DNA of 64,000 bases from Salvator merianae (taxonomy: Eukaryota; Chordata; Lepidosauria; Squamata; Teiidae): the NCBI GenBank assembly GCA_003586115.2, contig QVOM02000116.1, positions 32,527,062 to 32,591,061 on the forward strand. Reading direction: 5' to 3'. Under the pieces are notes generated by a model, which saw only the letters and a list, made by a program, of their open reading frames with translations, ran no database searches and was not told the origin of the DNA. The position numbers were made by a program, and so were the translations under genes. Shown here in pieces: positions 58,271 through 64,000 of this stretch; the stretch's first letter is position 1; the number at the start of each line of letters is the position of its first letter.

Positions 58271-60060
58271 CTAATCAAGTGTGTATGTAGCTGAGAAGCT
58301 ACCTTATTTTTTCACACTCCAACCTGCATTCACCTCCTTTTCAGAGCACATCTTCCCTGACAACAATTGCTACCCATTGGTTGGCCACTGGCTTGCCCAC
58401 CCTTCCATCTCCGTGATTGGTAAAATGCCCCTAGCAACAGTTTCTGTTCCAGGATTAGCTACATTTTCTGCCATTTGCTTGCTCTTATTTTGTCAATTTC
58501 AGATTTCTGGAAATAACAATACTAGTACATAAATGACTTCCTGTTTTTCCAACTGCCCTTTTATCTCTTAATTGCCATGATGCTACCATTGCTTGTATTC
58601 TTCATTCAGTTTTCCTGTAACATCCTCCTCCAAGTTTGCAGAAGACCCTCCCCATTGCTTTTTTCTATGCGCAGAACAAGGAATCATAGATTCCTATGTA
58701 TTTGAAAATAATTAAATTTGGATATTCTATTGTATGAATAGGAGCAGGTTACATCACTGGTGTCTTCATTCTGGGGCATAAAACTCCTGCCTGTTCATTA
58801 CATAGTCTTCCCATCAAACAGGAGACCATTGTGGTTTGAAAAAGAGATGACTCTAGGGCTGAGAAATCCCACCCTTCACTGACCTGACCTTTCCAAGTCT
58901 TAGAGACCCAAGAAATCACATGGTGAGGTTTGATGTCTGCCAGGTAAGAATGAAAGTTGCCCAGAAGTCTAGTTTCTAACAGTATCTGATTGCATCCCTA
59001 GTTGGGCAAAGGCTGCTCTCTACAAGGTAAATCTTCCTTAAGTCTGCCAAAGAAAAGGCATATTCCTCTCACTACAAAGAATAATATAATCTGGGCGTCT
59101 GTTGAAGTAATAAAAGAGAATTAATGTTGCAGCTCGCATATTGTAGAGAAAGATAAAATGCATCAAACCCCCATCACCCCCCAAAGACAAAGGAGAATGC
59201 AGACTAACATAAAATGTGTACATGCTAATTGATATGCAAAGGCGCAAATTGAGAAATAATTACTGTCATTTCACTAGGGGAAAAAAAGCCTTCAGTCTCC
59301 AAAGGAGAGTTGGAAGCACCCAGCTTATCTGACTGCTGAATGGACTGTCCAATCACTGCTGAGTGGAAACCTTTCTAAACACTTTCATTTGCTATTATTT
59401 GTATTTCTTAATTTTTGAACGGGACTTGGAGTACTTCTCATTGAGCTCTTCTCACTGAGATCACCTTCAAATACAAACCCACACTAAGGAAAAGAGGGTA
59501 TGTACCTACCCTAAAGGGAGGAACCACACTTTTTGAAGAGGTATTTAGGTGAAGAGCTAGTGAGGCAAGTCTGAACTCTGTAAACGTCCAGGAGATCCTG
59601 TGAGCAGTGAGGGGTTGGGTCGTCTTCTGGCATATATAAAGGCATTTCTGCTGTTGCTTAGTCTGCACGGCCATTTCTGCAGTTGCCAAGGCTTCCCACA
59701 CTAAAGCAGGATTGGCCTGGGATAGGCAACCAAGCTCAAGCTGGGACAGGTTACCCACGTCCTGTTTTAGAGCTGTCCACATTTCAGACAGCCTGGGTAG
59801 TCTTAGCTTTCGAAGCTTGGTGCACTGCAAAAAAGAGGCCATGTCTGTACTCCAAACCACAGGGCATGCTATCCGTATGCCCTTTGTTGTCTGGAATACC
59901 AACAGTAGTCTGATTCTGGACTACTTTTAAAAGGTTTACTTGTGAAGCAGGATCCACTTTGCAGAGGCCTGAGCAGCTGGGAGCAGCATAACTCTGCTCC
60001 CGATCACTTGTAGCTGTGGAGCACAAATTTGTGCTTCACAGTTTTACTGGGAGCTGATTA
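58271..60060. other. No gene seen
   Basis: 59,210-59,400 is AT-rich and repeat-free with an octamer-like atatgcaaag, so it is a possible conserved element. 59,640-59,930 is MITE-like (gcacggccatttctgcag). No exon was recognised. Confidence 0.35.
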
Positions 60061-60360
60061 TCACTTTGTAAGGATGGTTGCAGCCACCATGCCATGCACA
60101 CCAGCCAAGCCTGTGTGACCACTTGATTGTGCCTGTGCACACCTGTATGCTGTGCTGCCCTGGTGGTCCCCATGACAGCGGCCAGATGTTTCCTGGCCAG
60201 TGTCATGGTAAAGAACCAGCAAGGCTACCAGCATTTGGATCACGAATGCTGATACCCTGCTGAAGGCAAGTACGAGGGCTATACAGCGCAGACAGTGTCC
60301 GCGTTGCATGGTCCATACCACCATAGAACAGGATAATTATCCTGTGTGTGAAAAGGCCCA
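60061..60360. mobile_element. MITE-like element ending gtgtgaaaaggccc
   Basis: The right end, read inverted, is gggccttttcacacacagga, the terminus shared with 15,195 and 24,970. Internal blocks match the 15.2-kb element in opposite orientation. Confidence 0.4.
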
Positions 60361-60694
60361 TCCTGTTTCGATCCTTTCCAGCATGCAAGAAGTGCAAAGG
60401 TTCCTGTCCTGTCCCAGGCTGAGGTGGGTTGCCAGTCCCAAAACGGAGAGTCCCACTCTGTTTCAGGATAGTGGGAGGAGGTGTGGGAACAACCATTATA
60501 TAAGGTAACTTATTTTCTTTCTTTCCTGAACCCCCCCCCCCCCGCCTTTGATAAAGCTGCAACATTTGTAGGAGTTGTGCCCACTGTTTCTTTTTTGCAT
60601 CTGGCTGAATTACTACTATATCTTTATAACTTTAAAGTCTGGTTCTTTACTTGGTGTTCTACCTTCCCCCTTTTCATTTTCTGCCTTCTGTTGC

Positions 60695-60805
60695 ATCTTC
60701 TAGCTTGTAAGCCTGAAGGCCAGGACTGCCTCTTTGTTGTTGTTGTTATTGATCTTATGTAAGTCACTTGGAGAGTGCTTTAAATAAATAAATTTAAGTG
60801 CTCTA
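60695..60805 (+). mobile_element. LINE/SINE 3' tail fragment
   Basis: The run ttctagcttgtaagcctgaa, then ggccaggactgcctctttgt and ttatgtaagtcacttggaga, ends in (AAAT)n-like ctttaaataaataaattt. This is the usual 3' tail layout of CR1/L2-type elements in reptiles. A C-rich run precedes it at 60,529-60,543. Confidence 0.5.
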
Positions 60806-60888
60806 AATAAAAGCACAGCCAAGTAAGCAAGCTTCCTCAGACTGCTGAAGAATATTGAGACAGTAGAGAATGTAGGGGCAGAGGGTGG

Positions 60889-61235
60889 ATTGGGGGCAAG
60901 GCAATGTGGACAGCGTGGGAGTGCCCTGGGGTTTGGGGCAAGGTGCAGTGTGGGAGGAGGAGGGCTGAGTGGGGCCCCTTGTGAATGTGGGTCTGAAGAG
61001 GGGGTGGCAGCATGGGAGTCAGACAAAAGGCAAGGTGGTACAGCAGTGGCTTGGGGCAAGGCAAAGTGTAGCATGGGAGGCACAGGGCTGAGTGGGGCTG
61101 TCTGTGCATATGGGGCAGGTAGTGTGGTGGAGAGGCAGGGGAAGGCAGAGTGGCAGCAACCTGAGGGTGAGGACAAGGCATGGCATTGCAATGGGAGGCA
61201 TGAGGCCAAATGGGGGCACTATTTGCACAGAGCTC
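60889..61235. repeat. Minisatellite, 110-120-bp unit, about three copies
   Basis: The phrase ggggcaaggtgcagtgtggg (60,935) recurs as ggggcaaggcaaagtgtagc (61,053) and as gagggtgaggacaaggca (about 61,163), with a partial unit at 60,889. Each unit also carries gggctgagtggggc or a derivative. Strong G-over-C strand bias explains the long open frames on both strands. Confidence 0.7.
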
Positions 61236-61279
61236 AATTAGATCCATGTGGCCTAATCAGCTTAAGGTTCAAACTCAGA

Positions 61280-61475
61280 GGTGTTAGAAGTTGTTGTTTG
61301 GTACCGTCTAGCTGAGCTTGAGTCCTGGTGAGTCCACGGACATATCCAGGCAGTTTTCCTAGCTGTCACTGATATGGTTTGCTATTACCTTCTCCCAGAC
61401 AGATGGCACAGATCAAACTTGTGACCTTCTGCTTTTCAGGTCCTTACTTGTTCTGCAACACAGCTGCAGCCATTC
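61280..61475 (-). mobile_element. tRNA-derived SINE with BovB-like tail
   Basis: Antisense tail at the left (gagtcctggtgagtccacgg, acatatccaggcagttttcc), then ggtttgctattaccttctcc, and a degenerate tRNA head at the right (ttctgcttttcaggtcctta, about 61,430-61,475). Confidence 0.7.
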
Positions 61476-62984
61476 TCCTCGAATTCCGAGGACATTTGGA
61501 CGACTGAAAATCTACATTTTAAAATCCTGCAATATTCAATCAAATCTGAATGTCCATCAGATTTTTTTGGCCCATTTCTAAATTTAACTCATATGTTTAA
61601 GCTAACTCGGGTTGGGAGCTGTTCCAACTAGGAACTTAAGGAGTGAGCCCAAAACAGAAACAGTTTACATTGATCCAGTGCCTCGTTCCATTGCATTTAA
61701 CTGCCTAGAGGTGAACTTTTAAGGACAAGCCAGCACAGATCACACATGGAGGAATACAAAGGTATGGAGGAGAATTCTAAAGTGAAAAGGGAGGAAAAAA
61801 GCAATCGAAACTAGCTGTGATTCTTGTCCCCATGGAGCATTTTTTTCCATCATCAGATTTTTCTGTGTACAATATCTACCACAAAAGCAAACAAATAAAG
61901 AAGCAAGTACATTTCATTATTTCCTGGGGATTCTAGACATCCTAAATTAGGCTAGGTAAAGGAGGGATATTTTGCATTTGAGCATTTGCAACTCATCCTC
62001 CAAATCTGCTCTGCTGTTCATACACACTCACAGTGTGACTTCTCAAGGAATTATTATGAAGCACACTGTGAATGCAAATGAGGTGTTGCTCATAACACTC
62101 AAACAAATCCTAACTGGCCAGCAACATAATGCTGAACTCAGGCAGAGCAATTAGAACTAATATTGGCATTAAGAGGATGAACCAACATAATAAAATCATC
62201 TCTGAAATGAACCAATTCAGATCATCTCTATCCATTTCTTTTCAATGCACCCATTTTTCTCTCAGCAGTTCTTTTCATCCTGCTGGTTTTTCCATGACAG
62301 TGGATTTGCCCTTAGACTTCAGAAGCTGAGCATAGCTGAAAGACACAATTGAAATGTCCTGCTTTGGAGCTAAAATGACTCAAATTTTAGTTTATAGCCA
62401 ATCTGTGTCAAGCCAAAGATCTTGAAATCAGGTTATACTCATCTGGCACTTTTCTTCGATGCAAAGGGTAAGAACAACACCATCAACTTTCATTGTTTCA
62501 AAATATTTTTATTAGATTTTAAAGTATACCAGAAATACAGATATCATGTTGAACATGGACCCAGAGCAGCCAGTCCCAACTCCCCCCCCCCCCCGAAGCC
62601 TCTGGGAATGGTCAGTAGCACCCTGAGAAACCATCCAAGGTGCTTAAAGTCAGTGCATGAGGAAGGGCACTCAAGCCACAACTTCATAAACTGGTAGGGG
62701 CTCTTGCCACAGCCAACCCAAAGGGCCACCACAGCTGCACAGGGAGGCCATATGGAGACAGACACAGCAGTTTCTTGTTACGTGGCTCCCCAGGTGACAA
62801 CGGAGTCAGGAAGGCACCTTAGCCAACCTCTGCTGGGCTGCAGAGAGGCTGCTATGGCAGGAGTGACTCCTCTAGGCACTTAAGAAGAGTCACATCTGGC
62901 CTGTATTAGAATATTATAGCTAACCCAATCCTGTCCCAATAATACATCATGCACATTGCCAAGAGTAATCTAAAGTCTGTATAT
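61476..62984. other. No gene seen
   Basis: AT-rich sequence. A C-rich run lies at 62,582-62,594. No exon or named element was recognised. Confidence 0.4.
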
Positions 62985-63130
62985 TTATGATTTTAGGACA
63001 TTTATAGCCTGTCTTTCTTCTGAACAGCTCAGGGTGCCCACAGTTGCCTCCTCTCTTCACAGCGAACCCCACAAGATAGGTTAAGTTGAGTGACTGTGAA
63101 TTTGCCCATGGTCACAGTTACTGCAGGTAT
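62985..63130 (-). mobile_element. L2/MIR-like 3' end
   Basis: The sequence aaccccacaagataggttaa, then gttgagtgactgtgaatttg and cccatggtcacag, is the antisense of the conserved L2/MIR-type 3' region (sense: gtgacc..gggc..tca..aacctac). Confidence 0.6.
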
Positions 63131-63489
63131 GTCATTTTGGAGTTTTTGGACTGGTTGATTCCAAATGCTTTGCGCTATAACAGGCAAATGACTTTGAATG
63201 GCCTTGTGACTTACAGAATATGAACAGCCATTTCATAACTGGCAGAATCCACACTTCACGTGTCGGTTTGTGTTCTTTCTTTGGTACAGTACTGGCCTGG
63301 CAATTTTGTAATTTTTGAACTGTGCATATCACACCATGTTTGGACAAAATATATAATCATAATGAAATAAAGTCTTCAACGAAAGGGATAAGGTGAGAGT
63401 GGATTGCCACATCTTCAAGGAGAGATCATTCTACAACTCAGGAGCTATCGCAGATTATTGCATGCTGCTGCTACCCCTTGAATAACTAA
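63131..63489. other. No gene seen
   Basis: Unassigned AT-rich sequence. Confidence 0.4.
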
Positions 63490-63620
63490 GGCCGCATCCA
63501 GATGTCACTTACTTATTCTGCTTTATTTGGAGGTTCCGGAATAAAACATGGATATTCCAGAATATCTATTTCAGAATATCCAAATATAACGGTTTAAATA
63601 AGCAAAGTCTGGATGCAGCC
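63490..63620. mobile_element. Palindromic MITE (ggctgcatccag family)
   Basis: Third copy of the family at 48,154 and 32,875. It starts ggccgcatccagatgtcact and ends aaagtctggatgcagcc. The centre (ggatattccagaatatc) is self-complementary. Confidence 0.75.
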
Positions 63621-63805
63621 AGAGTGGCAGTACCTTCCCAACTGATCTTGACACCAGGAAGAATTATATGAGAAAAGGCACATTTTTAGATAACAGGAAC
63701 CTGGACTGTGTAGGATTTTATATGTTACATAGCAGAACCATTACTAAGTAAGCTCAATAGGCCTCATCCCTGAAGGGTGGGGAGAACCAAAGCTGTCTCC
63801 AACTT

Positions 63806-64000
63806 AGATGGCATCCACACACCTTAAAAAAGTGACTTGAAAGTGGTTTAGAGGTGGTAACATGTGGTCACTACTGTTTCTATTCCACCTCCAAAGTACA
63901 TTTTCTGACCTTTAATGTGGATTGTACTCTAGCATGCAGATGCTGCCGCTTCTAAGAGTATGTCCAGATGGCAAGAGGCAATCATGGAATCTGAAGAAGA
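63806..64000. mobile_element. MITE copy, cut by the window end
   Basis: Blocks gatggcatccacacacctta, gtggtttagaggtggtaaca, tgtggtcactactgtttcta and ctttaatgtggattgta match the family at 24,518, 51,985 and 57,450. The right terminus probably lies near or beyond 64,000. Confidence 0.5.

Noticed and set aside
60700..61315. Frames of 136-169 codons on both strands
   Set aside because: Produced by the G-rich minisatellite, with low-complexity Pro/His/Ser or Gly composition and no start or splice support.
1..64000. CRISPR array, operons, ribosome binding sites, bacterial insertion sequences
   Set aside because: No regularly spaced repeats with unique spacers and no dense collinear genes. The repeat content is vertebrate.

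Overview
The window looks like ordinary nuclear DNA of a reptile, most likely a squamate (lizard or snake). It has no bacterial or viral gene layout, almost no long open frames, one assembly gap (53,628-54,043) and one CpG island. The repeat mix carries the argument: CR1 LINE 3' ends with the 8-bp TTCTTATG-type tail, L2-type LINE ends, a BovB LINE, a degenerate R4/Dong-clade LINE with its C-terminal nuclease region, tRNA-headed SINEs with a BovB-like tail, and a dense crowd of palindromic DNA-transposon MITEs. BovB, R4 and this SINE type together are characteristic of lepidosaurs. The assignment rests on remembered consensus sequences, not on a database search.

Only one protein-coding feature is well supported. 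A CpG island at about 46,650-47,850 holds, on the minus strand, an ATG in good context, a hydrophobic signal-peptide or signal-anchor leader of 29 codons, and a splice donor (exon part 47,292-47,204). A second, stronger donor on the same strand lies about 415 bp downstream in the island. No later exon was recognised in the 47 kb downstream, so that part of the window is best read as a very long first intron. The gene was not identified.

Layout: 1-46 kb is probable intron, AT-rich unique DNA broken by CR1 (3.5, 8.3, 11.2-12.0, 25.1 kb), MITEs (4.1, 6.6, 7.0, 9.0, 12.1, 15.2, 16, 19.7-20.4, 24.1, 32.9-33.4, 36.2, 40, 41.7-42.1 kb), SINEs (26.2, 33.8, 41 kb), the R4 copy (37.17-39.29 kb) and an internally deleted L2-like copy (39.3-39.65 kb). 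From 46.6 to 47.9 kb is the promoter island. From 48 to 64 kb is upstream DNA: a BovB copy split by an L2 insertion (48.4-49.6 kb), a solo LTR (50.8-51.5 kb), a polypyrimidine tract around the gap, GGAA and GGA arrays, a 110-120-bp minisatellite (60.9-61.2 kb) and more MITEs.

The most useful signals are insertion events that can be read base by base. Three hAT-type elements have 8-bp target duplications. A 255-bp A-tailed retro-insertion has a 13-bp duplication and a paralogous empty site 13 kb away. One MITE sits inside another copy of its own family. The solo LTR has a 4-bp duplication and duplicated GATA-containing U3 repeats. I saw no evidence of a new multi-gene system.
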